Origin: Rubrivivax sp. A210
Lineage (GTDB): Bacteria; Pseudomonadota; Gammaproteobacteria; Burkholderiales; Burkholderiaceae_C
Direction of reading: 5' to 3'
Length of the DNA: 64,000 bases
Assembly: GCF_904426505.1 (NCBI RefSeq)
Contig: NZ_CAJGBN010000006.1
Span: 54,229 to 118,228 of the forward strand
Part shown: positions 27,632-36,610 of the stretch, piece after piece
Layout of the letters: every line of letters starts with the position of its first letter
Numbering within the stretch: position 1 is the first letter of the stretch
The notes under the pieces: generated by a model
Seen by the model: the letters and a program-made list of their open reading frames with translations, nothing else
The model's database searches: none
Told to the model about the DNA's origin: nothing
Translations under genes and position numbers: made by a program

Positions 27632-28504
27632 ATGGAACTCGCAACGGCCCCCTTGACCGAGGCGTGGGTGCGCGCCTCGTGCCGATCGCTCGAGGCAGCG
27701 CGCCACCCGATGCTGGCTCGGCGCACGCGCCGCGAGATCTACGATGACGGGCGCTGGATGGCACCGGGCGGGCTGTTGCTCGCCGAGCGGCTCGCCGATG
27801 CGTTGCAACTGCAGCCTGGCGATCGGGTGCTCGATATCGGGTGCGGGCGCGGGCAGTCCACGGTCTTCTTCGCCGCGAATTGCGGCGCCAACGTGATCTC
27901 GCTGGACCTGTGGATCCCGGCGCCCGAACGGCTGGCGGCCGCCGCGATAGCGGGCGTGGCCGATCGCGTCACCGCGCTGCAGGGTGACATTGCCCGCGGT
28001 GTCCCGGTCGAAGCGGGGAGCCTGGACGCGATCGTGTGCCTCCAGGCCTTCCATTGCTTCGGGACGGCCCGGTGGTTGCTGCGCTACCTCACGTCGCTGC
28101 TCAAGCCCGGGGGTCGCCTGGCCATCGCGCAGGGCTGCTTCAGCCAAGAGAACGAAGAGTTCCCCCCGCTCTTCCGTGCCACCGACGGCTGGAACGCCGA
28201 ATACGACAGGTACCACAGCCCCGGTTGGTGGCGGCGTCACTTCGAAGTGAACGGACCGCTGGCCGTGCGCGTGGCGATGGAGGTCCCCGACGGGGACGTC
28301 CTCTGGGAGGACGACGTGCTGTATCGCGGCGACCGCGCTGGCTGGAGCCCGCAGTTTCTCGAGCACTCCGGCTGGCTCATCCGGCAGATCGTTCACGGTC
28401 GCACGGCGCAGCCCTCTCTGACGCATTGCCTCGTCATGGGCGAGAAGGTGACGGGCCTGCGCACCGACGGCTCGGGCTCGGCCGAGCGTGGAGACCCCTC
28501 ATGA
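27632..28504 (+). CDS. Class I SAM-dependent methyltransferase
   Basis: 290 aa. Motif I is VLDIGCGRGQST, the acidic residue after strand 2 is in VISLDLW, and LDAIVCLQAFHCFG with LLKPGGRLAIAQG mark motifs II-III. The fold is the small-molecule type (UbiE/COQ5-like). Its target is not evident. The stop overlaps the following ZIP transporter ATG by 4 nt (28501-28504), so the two are coupled; the metallo-hydrolase lies 31 bp upstream, making a three-gene unit. Confidence 0.88.
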   Translation: MELATAPLTEAWVRASCRSLEAARHPMLARRTRREIYDDGRWMAPGGLLLAERLADALQLQPGDRVLDIGCGRGQSTVFFAANCGANVISLDLWIPAPERLAAAAIAGVADRVTALQGDIARGVPVEAGSLDAIVCLQAFHCFGTARWLLRYLTSLLKPGGRLAIAQGCFSQENEEFPPLFRATDGWNAEYDRYHSPGWWRRHFEVNGPLAVRVAMEVPDGDVLWEDDVLYRGDRAGWSPQFLEHSGWLIRQIVHGRTAQPSLTHCLVMGEKVTGLRTDGSGSAERGDPS

Positions 28505-29256
28505 CCCTGGCGTACATCTTGATGGCCACACTGACCGGCGGCGTGCTGTCGGTGCTGATTGCCGCTTCGTTGACGGTCGCGTCGATGAAGGTGCTCTGCC
28601 ATGGCCTGGTCAGCGTGTCGGCGGGTCTGCTGATGGGCACGGCCCTGTTGCACCTGCTGCCGGAGGCCTTCGAGAGCGCGGCGGACCCGCACCCGCTGTT
28701 TCTGACACTGCTGGGCGGGCTGATCTTCTTCTTCCTTCTGGAGAAAGCCGAGCTGTACCGGCACCGCCACGATGGCGACTCGCCGACCCTGCCGACAGCC
28801 GCGCGCGGCAGCTGGAGCGTGCTGCTCGGCGACAGCATCCACAACCTGTGCGACGGCATCATCATCGCTGCCGCGTTCCTCACAGACGTTCGACTCGGGA
28901 TCACGACCTCCATCGCGATCATCGCCCACGAGATACCGCAGGAGGTGGGTGACTACGTGGTGCTGCTCGGCCTCGGCTTGTCGAGGCGCCGCGCGCTGTT
29001 CTACAACCTGATCTCCGGCCTGGCATCGGTCGTGGGCGGCATCCTCGGCTACCTCGTCGTGGCGCCCTGGCAAGCCGTGTTCCCCTACCTGCTGGTCGTG
29101 GCCGCGAGCAGTTTCCTGTACGTGGCCATGGCCGACCTGCTGCCCAGCCTGCAGCGACGCTTGCCTTGGCGGCAGACAGCCATGCAACTCGGTTGGTTGA
29201 CCAGCGGCCCGGCCCTGGTCGTCATTGCTCGAAGCTTCGCGCACGCAGGCGCTTGA
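28501..29256 (+). CDS. ZIP-family divalent metal transporter
   Basis: 251 aa with about seven membrane helices. The metal-path signatures of ZIP proteins are present in order: SIHNLCDGIIIA in helix IV and IIAHEIPQEVGDY in helix V. A His-containing cytoplasmic loop (LYRHRHDGD) follows helix III. Family members import zinc, iron or manganese; selectivity cannot be read here. It is translationally coupled to the methyltransferase by a 4-nt overlap. Confidence 0.9.
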   Translation: MTLAYILMATLTGGVLSVLIAASLTVASMKVLCHGLVSVSAGLLMGTALLHLLPEAFESAADPHPLFLTLLGGLIFFFLLEKAELYRHRHDGDSPTLPTAARGSWSVLLGDSIHNLCDGIIIAAAFLTDVRLGITTSIAIIAHEIPQEVGDYVVLLGLGLSRRRALFYNLISGLASVVGGILGYLVVAPWQAVFPYLLVVAASSFLYVAMADLLPSLQRRLPWRQTAMQLGWLTSGPALVVIARSFAHAGA

Positions 29257-29302
29257 AGGCTGACCGGAGCCGTGACTTTCGGCCACGACTGAGGAACACG
29301 AC

Positions 29303-29470
29303 AGGCCCATCGAAGCCCTTCGCGTCGCACGTGCCACGGACAACATCGACGCGCTGCTACCGTTCTATCGAGACGGACTGGGTCTTTCGGTGCGGGGGCG
29401 CTTCGAGGACCACGCCGGCTTCGACGGGGTGATGCTCGGCGAGCCCGACGCACCCTACCACTTCGAGTGA
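29303..29470 (+). pseudogene. VOC (glyoxalase-like) protein fragment
   Basis: The plus frame reads RPIEALRVARATDNIDALLP then FYRDGLGLSVRGRFEDHAGF and ends LGEPDAPYHFE-stop. This is the N-terminal half-barrel of a VOC-family protein, normally continuing HFEFT... for another ~70 residues. Here a TGA at 29468-29470 replaces that continuation, and no ATG or GTG starts the frame upstream (an in-frame TGA is at 29273). Nothing VOC-like resumes downstream. It is a gene remnant after the ZIP transporter. Confidence 0.6.
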
Positions 29471-29608
29471 TACCTCTGCGTGCAAGGCGGTCGCGCAGGT
29501 GTGCTTGTCCGCCTTGCGGCCGGACATATTCGACCTCACACGCCACCCAGGCAATACCGCAGGTCGGCTGACGGCGAACGGGCGGCGCAAGGCGGGTCGT
29601 GGTCCTGC

Positions 29609-30565
29609 TCAGCCCAGCTCCCGGCTGGCCAGTGCGGCTGCGGCGGCGCGGGTCTCCACGCCGAGCTTCTCGAACACATGCTCCAGGTGCTTGTTCACCG
29701 TGCGCGGGCTCATGCCCAGGATGTCGGCCACGTCGCGGTTGGTCTTGCCCTTGGCCACCCAGGACAGCACCTCGGTCTCGCGCGGGGTGAGCGCCGCGGT
29801 GGACAGACGCGAAGGCGCCGCGTCGCCCGCCGCCTGCAGGCTGAGCAGCCACATGGTCTCGCCCAGGCCCACCTCGCCCAGCCGGCGCGCCACCAGCAGG
29901 CGGCCGTCGACCCGGGTGTGGCGACCCAGGGCGGCGTCGGCGCCGGGCGCGGCCAGGCCCGCCAGCCAGGCCGCAGCGGCCTGTTGCACGCTGGCAGGGG
30001 GACTGGCAGTGGCGCCGGCAGACAGGTCTGCAAAACAGTCGGCCAGCCAACGCTGCGCCTGCGGCGACTGCCAGGCGATGCGGCTGCGCGCGTCGACCAC
30101 AAGCACGCCGTGGCCGCCCACGTCCACCGCGTCGCGCGCCAGCCGCACCGCGCGGGCATTGCGCACATGGGTCGCCAGCCGGGCCTGCACCTCCTGGGCG
30201 CGCAGCGGCTTGACGACGTAATCGACCCCGCCGGCGTCGAAGCCCTCGACCACATGCGCCGTCTCGGACAGCCCGGTCATGAAGATGATGGGAATGTGCG
30301 ACCAGGCCGGCTCAGCCTTGATGCGGCGGCAGGTTTCGAAACCGGACCAGCCGGGCATCAGCGCATCCAGCAAGATGGCGTCTGGTGTGACGAGATCGAG
30401 CCGGGCCAGCGCCGCCTCGCCACTGTGGGCCACCAGCACGGTGTAGCCGTCGGCTTCCAGTTCTTGCTCCAACGCGCCCAGGCTCTCGGGCACGTCGTCC
30501 ACCAAAAGCACGATGTCGCCGGGCCGGCCCGGCGGCGGCGTGGCGGGGGGCGGGGTGGCGGTCAT
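29609..30565 (-). CDS. Response regulator, REC-LuxR type
   Basis: 318 aa. The receiver domain (about 17-135) has the acidic pair LLVDDV, phosphoacceptor in AILLDALMPG (about D66) and Lys in YVVKPLRA. A variable linker of ~100 residues follows, including a PAS-like stretch (GHGVLVVDARSRIAWQSPQA). The C-terminal LuxR/GerE HTH reads LTPRETEVLSWVAKGKTNRD with MSPRTVNKHLEHVFEKLGVE. The ATG overlaps the stop of the upstream hybrid kinase by 4 nt, so the two are a co-translated pair. Likely target is the divergent amide/urea operon. Confidence 0.93.
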   Translation of the reverse strand: MTATPPPATPPPGRPGDIVLLVDDVPESLGALEQELEADGYTVLVAHSGEAALARLDLVTPDAILLDALMPGWSGFETCRRIKAEPAWSHIPIIFMTGLSETAHVVEGFDAGGVDYVVKPLRAQEVQARLATHVRNARAVRLARDAVDVGGHGVLVVDARSRIAWQSPQAQRWLADCFADLSAGATASPPASVQQAAAAWLAGLAAPGADAALGRHTRVDGRLLVARRLGEVGLGETMWLLSLQAAGDAAPSRLSTAALTPRETEVLSWVAKGKTNRDVADILGMSPRTVNKHLEHVFEKLGVETRAAAAALASRELG

Positions 30566-33500
30566 GCGGCTTCTTCCTCGCCCGCATCATCGGCGCCGAT
30601 GGCGCGGCGCAGGCGGTCGGCCAGGTCGGTGAATGCGTAGCGCTCGGCCAGACCGCGCAACACCGCTGCCTCGGCTGCCAGGGTCGGCTGTGTGGACGCC
30701 AGCGTGTCCAGCGCTTGGTGCAAGCCTTGGGCGTGACCCAGGCGTGCCAGCCGCAGAAGCGGCGCGGCATGCAAGGCAGGCAAGGCGCAGGACGACGGCA
30801 CCGCCACGGGCGGCGCCCAGCCGGGCACAGTGAGCTCGGCCACCCACTCCAATTGCAGGTGCTTCTGCAGCGCCACCAGCAGTTCGCTCTCGATCACCGG
30901 CTTGTCGACAAAGGCCTGGGCACCCGCCGCCTCCAGCTTGTCGGCGCGGTTCTCGAAGGCATTGGCCGAGACCATGATGATGGGCATGGCCGGCAGCGCG
31001 GCGCCGGCCAGCTCGGCCAGCCGCTGATCGTGGGTGCGCAGCCGGTGCGCGGTTTCCCAGCCGTCCATGTCGTCCATGGTGATGTCCAGCAGCACGGCAT
31101 CGGGCCGTTGGTCGGCTACGCTCTCCAGGCACTCGCTGCCGCTGGCAGCCTCGCGGATCACAAAGCCCAGCGGCAACAGCATGCCCGCCAGCATCTGCCG
31201 TTGCGTGGGATGGTCGTCCACGACGAGCAAACTGCGCCGCGCACCGATGTAGCCGGTGACCGGCCGGTGGTGGGTGACGCTGCGCTGCGCCGGCGCCGCG
31301 ATCTCGCTGAGGTACAGCCGCACGGTGAAGGTGCTGCCCTCGCCCGGCTTGCTCCGCACCGTGAGCTCGCCGCCCATCAACTGCGTGAGCAGGTGGGTGA
31401 TGGTCAGGCCCAGGCCGGTGCCGGCGTCGCCGCTGCGCCGGCCGGCGCTGCCGCGCTCAAAGGGCATGAAGATTCGCTCCAGGTCCTGCTCGGCAATGCC
31501 GATGCCGGTGTCGATGACATTCAGGCGGGCCACCTCGCGGCTGAAATCGATGCGCAGGGTGACGCTGCCGGCGTCGGTGAAGCGGATGGCGTTGCCCAGC
31601 AGGTTGATCAGGATCTGCCGCAACCGTTTGGCATCGGCGCGGATGTATTCGGGCACGCGGCCCTCGGTCTGCAATGCAAAGGCCAGGTGGCGGGCGGCCG
31701 CCTGCGGCGCCACCATGCGCACCAGGTCGTCGAGGAACTCGCGCATGGGCAGCGGTGCCGGGTCCAGCCGCAGGCGGCCAGCCTCGATGCGGGCCAGATC
31801 GAGCAGGCCGTCGATGAGTCCGTGCAGGTGCTCGCCGCTGCGGTGGATGGTGGCCACGGCGCGGCGCGGCTCGGGCGTGAGCCGCTCGTCCTTCAACAGG
31901 ATCTGCGCATAGCCCAGGATGCTGTTGAGGGGCGTGCGCAACTCATGCGTGATGCCAGCCACATAGCGCGTCTTGGCCTGGTTGGCGGCCTCGGCCAGGT
32001 CTTTGGCAGCCTGCAAGGCGGCGTCGGTGCGGCCGTGGGCCTCGATCTCGCGGGTCAGCAGCAGGTTCTGGCGGTTGCTCTCGTCTTCGGCGCGATGCCG
32101 GCTCTCACTGGCCAGCACCATCCACCATGCGCCCACGGCCAACGCCAGCGTGAGCAGCGCAAATGCCTGCAGGAAGGGCGCGCGCAAGGCGGCCTGCTCC
32201 AGCGTTTGCAACCCAGCCTGCTGCTCATACACCACGCCAAGAATCACCGCCAGCAGCGCCACCAGCGAGACCACCACCACCAGGTAATGCGCGACGCGGA
32301 AGTTGATGCGTGCCGCCAGTTGCGCCGGCAGCAACCGGGCCAGCGCCGCGCGCACCTGGTCGGCGGTGCGGCTGTCGGCTTTGCAGCGGTCATGGCAGCG
32401 CGATTCAAGGGTGCAGCACAGGCTGCAGATGGGTGCGCCATAGGCGGGGCACCAGGCCATGTCGTCGGACTCGAAGGGGTTCTCGCACACCGAGCAGCGC
32501 ACCGATTCCCCCGGCTTCCAGCGCGGCGGATCGGTGCGGGCCAGGTACCAGCGCCCGCGCGTCCACCAGGCCAGCAGCGGCGAAATGGCCAGGCTGGCGC
32601 CCAGTGCGATGAAGGGCGCATAGGCCTGCGCCAGCGGGCCGAAAGCGCCGGCGAATGCCACCACCGCCAGCGTGGCGGCGGCCAGCATCGCGCCCAGCCC
32701 CACCGGGTTGATATCGTAGAGGTAGGCGCGGCGGAACTCGATGTGCTTGGGGCTCCAGCCCAGAGGCTTGTTGATCACCAGGTCGGCCACCAGCGCGCCC
32801 ACCCAGGCGATGGCCACGTTGCTGTACAGGCCCAGCACGCGCTCCAGCGCCTCGAACACGCCCAGCATCATCAGCAGCACGGCGATCAGCACGTTGAACA
32901 CCAGCCACACCACCCGGCCCGGGTGGCTGTGGGTGAGGCGAGCGAAGAAGTTGCTCCAGGCCAGGCTGCCGGCATAGGCGTTGGTGAGATTGATCTTGAC
33001 CTGCGAGACGATGACGAACAGCACCGTGGCGGCCAGCACCCAGCCAGGGCTGCTGAACACGTAGGCGAAGCCCGCCATGTACATCTGGTTGGGGTCGATG
33101 GCCCTTGCGGTGGGCATCTGCTGTTGCAGCACCAGGAAGGCCAGAAAGGCACCACCGAGCATCTTCAGCATGCCCGGCAGGATCCAGCCCGGCCCGGCCA
33201 GCAGCACCGCGGCCCACCAGCGACGCGCGCTCTGCGGTGTCTTCTCGGGCAGGAATCGCAGGTAGTCCACCTGCTCGCCGATCTGCACCACCAGCGAAAA
33301 AGCCACCGTGGCGGCGGCGCCGAACATCACCGCATCAAACCCTGCGCTGCCCGACACCTTGCCCGCCAGGCTGGTGAACTCGGCAAAGCGCTGTGGCTCC
33401 TTCCAGGCCACGAAGGCATAGGGCAGCACGAACAGCATCAGCCAGATCGGCTGCGACCACAACTGCAGCCGCGAGATGAGCGTGATGCCGTGCATCACCA

Positions 33501-34002
33501 GCGGCACCACACCCAGCGAGGCCATCAGATAGCACAGCCACAGCGGCCAGTGCAGCGCCATCTGCAGCGCCAGCGCCAGGATCGCGGCCTCCAGCGCGAA
33601 GAAGATGAAGGTGAAGCTGGCGTACACCAGCGAGGTGAGGGTGCTGCCCAGGTAGCCAAAGCCGGCACCGCGGGTCAGCAGGTCCATGTCCAGACCGTAC
33701 TTCGCGGCGTAGTAGCTGATGGGCAGGCCGGTGAGGAAGGTGATCAGCCCCACCACCAGGATCGCCCAGAGCGCGTTGGTAAAGCCGTAGCTCAGCGCTA
33801 CGGCGCCGCCGATGGCTTCCAGGGCCAGGAAGCTGGTGGCGCCGAAGGCGGTGTTGGCCACCCGGGCCTCGCTCCACTTTCGGAAGTGGCGCGGCGTGTA
33901 GCGCAGCGCGTAGTCCTCCAGTGTCTCGTCGTTGACCCAGCTGTTGTAGTCACGGCGGATGCGGAAGATCTTCTGTGGCACCAGTTTCTGCGCGGCAGAC
34001 AC
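30562..34002 (-). CDS. Hybrid histidine kinase with an NCS1-type permease as its sensor and a Cys-rich module
   Basis: 1146 aa from GTG 34002 (a TTG at 34065 is possible). Residues about 1-470 are a complete NCS1-like permease (ALRYTPRHFRKWSEARVANT, AFGATSFLALEAIGGAVALS, SQVKINLTNAYAGSLAWSNF), about 12 helices. A Cys-rich segment (about 501-537) reads CSVC...CPAYGAPIC-SLCC...CHDRC, an eight-Cys zinc-binding-like pattern. After two helices come HisKA (HELRTPLN, His about 686), HATPase (NLLGNA, DTGIGIA, GTGLGLTI), a receiver (LLVVDDHPTQR, VLLDITMDDM, VDKP) and an HPt-like tail. The gene is coupled to a REC-LuxR regulator and divergent from amide/urea genes; sensing of imported substrate by the permease is inferred. 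Confidence 0.9.
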   Translation of the reverse strand: MSAAQKLVPQKIFRIRRDYNSWVNDETLEDYALRYTPRHFRKWSEARVANTAFGATSFLALEAIGGAVALSYGFTNALWAILVVGLITFLTGLPISYYAAKYGLDMDLLTRGAGFGYLGSTLTSLVYASFTFIFFALEAAILALALQMALHWPLWLCYLMASLGVVPLVMHGITLISRLQLWSQPIWLMLFVLPYAFVAWKEPQRFAEFTSLAGKVSGSAGFDAVMFGAAATVAFSLVVQIGEQVDYLRFLPEKTPQSARRWWAAVLLAGPGWILPGMLKMLGGAFLAFLVLQQQMPTARAIDPNQMYMAGFAYVFSSPGWVLAATVLFVIVSQVKINLTNAYAGSLAWSNFFARLTHSHPGRVVWLVFNVLIAVLLMMLGVFEALERVLGLYSNVAIAWVGALVADLVINKPLGWSPKHIEFRRAYLYDINPVGLGAMLAAATLAVVAFAGAFGPLAQAYAPFIALGASLAISPLLAWWTRGRWYLARTDPPRWKPGESVRCSVCENPFESDDMAWCPAYGAPICSLCCTLESRCHDRCKADSRTADQVRAALARLLPAQLAARINFRVAHYLVVVVSLVALLAVILGVVYEQQAGLQTLEQAALRAPFLQAFALLTLALAVGAWWMVLASESRHRAEDESNRQNLLLTREIEAHGRTDAALQAAKDLAEAANQAKTRYVAGITHELRTPLNSILGYAQILLKDERLTPEPRRAVATIHRSGEHLHGLIDGLLDLARIEAGRLRLDPAPLPMREFLDDLVRMVAPQAAARHLAFALQTEGRVPEYIRADAKRLRQILINLLGNAIRFTDAGSVTLRIDFSREVARLNVIDTGIGIAEQDLERIFMPFERGSAGRRSGDAGTGLGLTITHLLTQLMGGELTVRSKPGEGSTFTVRLYLSEIAAPAQRSVTHHRPVTGYIGARRSLLVVDDHPTQRQMLAGMLLPLGFVIREAASGSECLESVADQRPDAVLLDITMDDMDGWETAHRLRTHDQRLAELAGAALPAMPIIMVSANAFENRADKLEAAGAQAFVDKPVIESELLVALQKHLQLEWVAELTVPGWAPPVAVPSSCALPALHAAPLLRLARLGHAQGLHQALDTLASTQPTLAAEAAVLRGLAERYAFTDLADRLRRAIGADDAGEEEAA

Positions 34003-34303
34003 CAATCGGGAACCCCTTGCTGCAGGTGAGACGCACACGGATGCGGGACGGTACCGAGTACGCAAGAAGCGATCCTGCCGTCAGCCGGACGAGCCTGCAC
34101 CCCGGGGAACCCACCGGCGACGGGCGCGAGTCTGCACGCCCTGGCCATCGGCGGCCCTGCGTTGAATGACGTATTCGGGCTGCGCAGGGTTGACCCTAAG
34201 GTTGCACCCATGCCGCCACTGAGCACCCCGTCCCCGGTGTTTCAGCGTCGAACGCCCCGCGATGGTGCTGCATGCCCCGCTTTGCTCACAGCCTGGAGAA
34301 CCC
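34003..34303. promoter_or_regulatory. Divergent control region, sensor kinase / amide-urea operon
   Basis: 301 bp between the kinase gene and urtA. It contains the perfect palindrome AGGGT-TG-ACCCT at 34188-34199, about 105 bp before the urtA start, a candidate operator for the LuxR-type regulator. No clear sigma-54 element was seen. Confidence 0.45.
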
Positions 34304-35563
34304 ATGTCGAACCCGAATGACCGCGATCTGAAATCCGCCCAGCGCCGCCGCTTGCTACAGGCCGCCACCGCGTTGCCGCTGGCCGGCATTCCGGCCTGGG
34401 CCGCGGCCCAGCAGTTCCCCACTGCCAAGGTCAACACCACCGGCAAGGCCATCACCGACACCGAGGTGACGGTGGGCCAGCTGCACTCGGCCACCGGCAC
34501 CATGGCCATCAGCGAGACCGGCTCGATCCAGGCCGAGCAACTCGCCATCGACCAGATCAATGCCATGGGCGGCGTGCTGGGCCGCAAGATCAAGGTCATC
34601 AAGGAAGACGGCGCCAGCGACTGGCCGACCTTTGCCGAGAAGAGCCGCAAGCTGCTGGTCAACGACAAGGTTGCCACCGTGTTCGGCTGCTGGACCAGTG
34701 CTTCGCGCAAGGCCGTGCTGCCGGTGTTCGAGAAGGAGAACGGCCTGCTGTACTACCCGACCTTCTACGAAGGCCTGGAGCAAAGCAAGAACGTGATCTA
34801 CACCGGCCAGGAGGCCACGCAGCAGATCCTGTACGGCCTGGACTGGGCGCAAAAGGAGAAGAAGGCCAAGAGCTTCTTCCTCATCGGCAGCGACTACATC
34901 TGGCCGCGCACCTCGATGAAGATCGCGCGCAAGCACATCGAGAACTTCCAGAAGGGCAAGGTCGTCGGCGAGGAGTACTACCCGCTGGGCAGCACCAACT
35001 TCGGCAGCCTGATGAACAAGATCAAGGTGCAGAAGCCCGACTGCATCTTCACCGCAGTGGTGGGCGGCTCCAACGTGGCCTTCTACAAGGCGCTCAAGGC
35101 CGCGGGCATCACCGGTGACAAGCAGCTGCTGCTGACGCTGAGCGTGACCGAAGACGAAATGACGGGCGTGGGCGGCGAGAACTTCGCCGGCTTCTATTCG
35201 TCGATGAAGTACTTCCAGAGCCTGGACAACGAGAACAACAAGAAGTTCGTCGCCGCCTTCAAGGGCAAGTACGGCAAGGACGCCGTCATCGGCGACGTGA
35301 CACAGGCGGGTTACCTGGGCCCCTGGCTGTGGAAGGCCGCAGTGGAGAAGGCCGGCAGCTTCGACGTGGACAAGGTGGTGGCCGCCTCTGAGACCGGCAT
35401 CGAGCTGAAGACCGCCCCCGAGGGCTACGTCAAGCTCGACAAGAACCACCACCTGTGGAGCAAGTCGCGCATCGCCATGGGCATGCCCGATGCCACCTTC
35501 AAGGTGGTGGCCGAGAGCCCCGAGCTCATCAAGCCCGATCCCTTCCCCAAGGGATACCAGTAA
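34304..35563 (+). CDS. urtA: Periplasmic urea/short-chain amide-binding protein (UrtA/FmdD family)
   Basis: 419 aa from ATG 34304, with GGAGAA 6 nt upstream. An arginine-containing signal peptide (AQRRRLLQAATALPLAGIPA ending AWAAA) leads to a type I periplasmic-binding fold: EVTVGQLHSATGTMAISETG, AIDQINAMGGVLGRKI, and TVFGCWTSASRKAVLPVFEK. These are close to UrtA of urea transporters and FmdD of the Methylophilus formamide operon. Because formamidase and amidase genes follow, formamide or acetamide is as likely a ligand as urea. First gene of the urtABCDE-fmdAB-amiE cluster. Confidence 0.93.
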   Translation: MSNPNDRDLKSAQRRRLLQAATALPLAGIPAWAAAQQFPTAKVNTTGKAITDTEVTVGQLHSATGTMAISETGSIQAEQLAIDQINAMGGVLGRKIKVIKEDGASDWPTFAEKSRKLLVNDKVATVFGCWTSASRKAVLPVFEKENGLLYYPTFYEGLEQSKNVIYTGQEATQQILYGLDWAQKEKKAKSFFLIGSDYIWPRTSMKIARKHIENFQKGKVVGEEYYPLGSTNFGSLMNKIKVQKPDCIFTAVVGGSNVAFYKALKAAGITGDKQLLLTLSVTEDEMTGVGGENFAGFYSSMKYFQSLDNENNKKFVAAFKGKYGKDAVIGDVTQAGYLGPWLWKAAVEKAGSFDVDKVVAASETGIELKTAPEGYVKLDKNHHLWSKSRIAMGMPDATFKVVAESPELIKPDPFPKGYQ

Positions 35564-35569
35564 GCACTG

Positions 35570-35628
35570 CAGCGGCCTGGCGGCCGCTGGCCTTCCAGGG
35601 CGCGCGCCAGCGGCCCGGCACTGCCGGG
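35570..35628 (+). promoter_or_regulatory. Two intercistronic hairpins between urtA and urtB
   Basis: Immediately after the urtA stop, CAGCGGCC-TGGC-GGCCGCTG forms a perfect 8-bp stem (35570-35589), and CCCGGC-ACT-GCCGGG forms a 6-bp stem (35614-35628). Neither has a U-run, so full termination is unlikely. Such hairpins commonly protect binding-protein mRNA and lower permease expression. Confidence 0.6.
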
Positions 35629-35672
35629 TTCGCGGCGTGAGCCGGCTTCGGCTTTGACTTTGCGGGTGTGCG

Positions 35673-36587
35673 ATGAACTTCTCCGAGATGCTGAACATCG
35701 GCCTGATGCAGGGATTCGCGGGCTTGAGCCTGTTTGCCGTGCTGCTGCTCATGGGCCTGGGCCTGGCCATCATCTTCGGCCAGATGGGCGTCATCAACAT
35801 GGCGCACGGCGAGTTCATGACCATCGGCGCCTACACCATCTACCTGGGCAGCACGCTCACCGAGAAGTTCGCGCCACACCTGATGGGCGTGTACTTCCCG
35901 CTGGCCATCCTGCTGGCCTTCGGCTTTGCCTTTGCCCTGGGCTGGCTGGTGGAATGGGCGCTCATCCGCCACCTGTACAAGCGTCCGCTGGACACCTTGC
36001 TGGCCACCTGGGGCATCAGCCTGGCGCTGCAGCAGAGCTTTCGCAGCTTCATCGGCCCCAAGGAAGTGAGCCCCACGCTGCCCAACTGGCTGCTGGGCTC
36101 CTGGGCGCCGGATCAGGGGCTGGACATCCCAATCAACGGCATGTTCGTGCTGGCGCTCACCACTTTCGTCACCTGTGCGGTGCTGGTGGCGCTGGCCAAG
36201 AGCCGCTGGGGCCTGCGCGTGCGCGCCACGGTGAGCAACCGGAGCATGGCGAACGCCATTGGCATCAACACCCAGAAGACCGATCGCCTGACCTTCGCCA
36301 TTGGCTGCGGCATTGCCGGTGTGGCCGGCGCGGCCTTCACCACCATCGGCTCCACCGGGCCCACCTCGGGTTCGCTGTACATCGTCGATAGCTTCCTGGT
36401 CGTCACCTTCGGTGGCGCGGCCAGCCTGCTGGGCACCGTGGTGTCGGCCTTCGGCATCGCGCAGACGCAGTCGATCACCGAGTTCTTCCTGTCGGGCTCG
36501 ATGGCCAAGGTGATCACGCTGTCGCTGATCGTGCTGATCCTGATGGTGCGGCCGCAAGGTCTGTTTGCCAGCAAGGTGCGACGCTAG
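35673..36587 (+). CDS. urtB: Urea/amide ABC transporter permease UrtB
   Basis: 304 aa, all membrane helices of the LivH-type permease family. LLLMGLGLAIIFGQMGVINM with AHGEFMTIGAY is the family's N-terminal signature; SRWGLRVRATVSNRSMANAI is the cytoplasmic loop that contacts the ATPases. It pairs with UrtC 23 bp downstream to form the inner-membrane pore. FmdE of the formamide operon belongs to the same family. Confidence 0.93.
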   Translation: MNFSEMLNIGLMQGFAGLSLFAVLLLMGLGLAIIFGQMGVINMAHGEFMTIGAYTIYLGSTLTEKFAPHLMGVYFPLAILLAFGFAFALGWLVEWALIRHLYKRPLDTLLATWGISLALQQSFRSFIGPKEVSPTLPNWLLGSWAPDQGLDIPINGMFVLALTTFVTCAVLVALAKSRWGLRVRATVSNRSMANAIGINTQKTDRLTFAIGCGIAGVAGAAFTTIGSTGPTSGSLYIVDSFLVVTFGGAASLLGTVVSAFGIAQTQSITEFFLSGSMAKVITLSLIVLILMVRPQGLFASKVRR

Positions 36588-36610
36588 AAACCCCCACCGG
36601 ACGCCCACGC

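Noticed and set aside
30715..34029. A 1104-codon plus-strand open frame opposite the permease-kinase gene
   Set aside because: Gln/His/Arg-rich noise, antisense to an unmistakable kinase.
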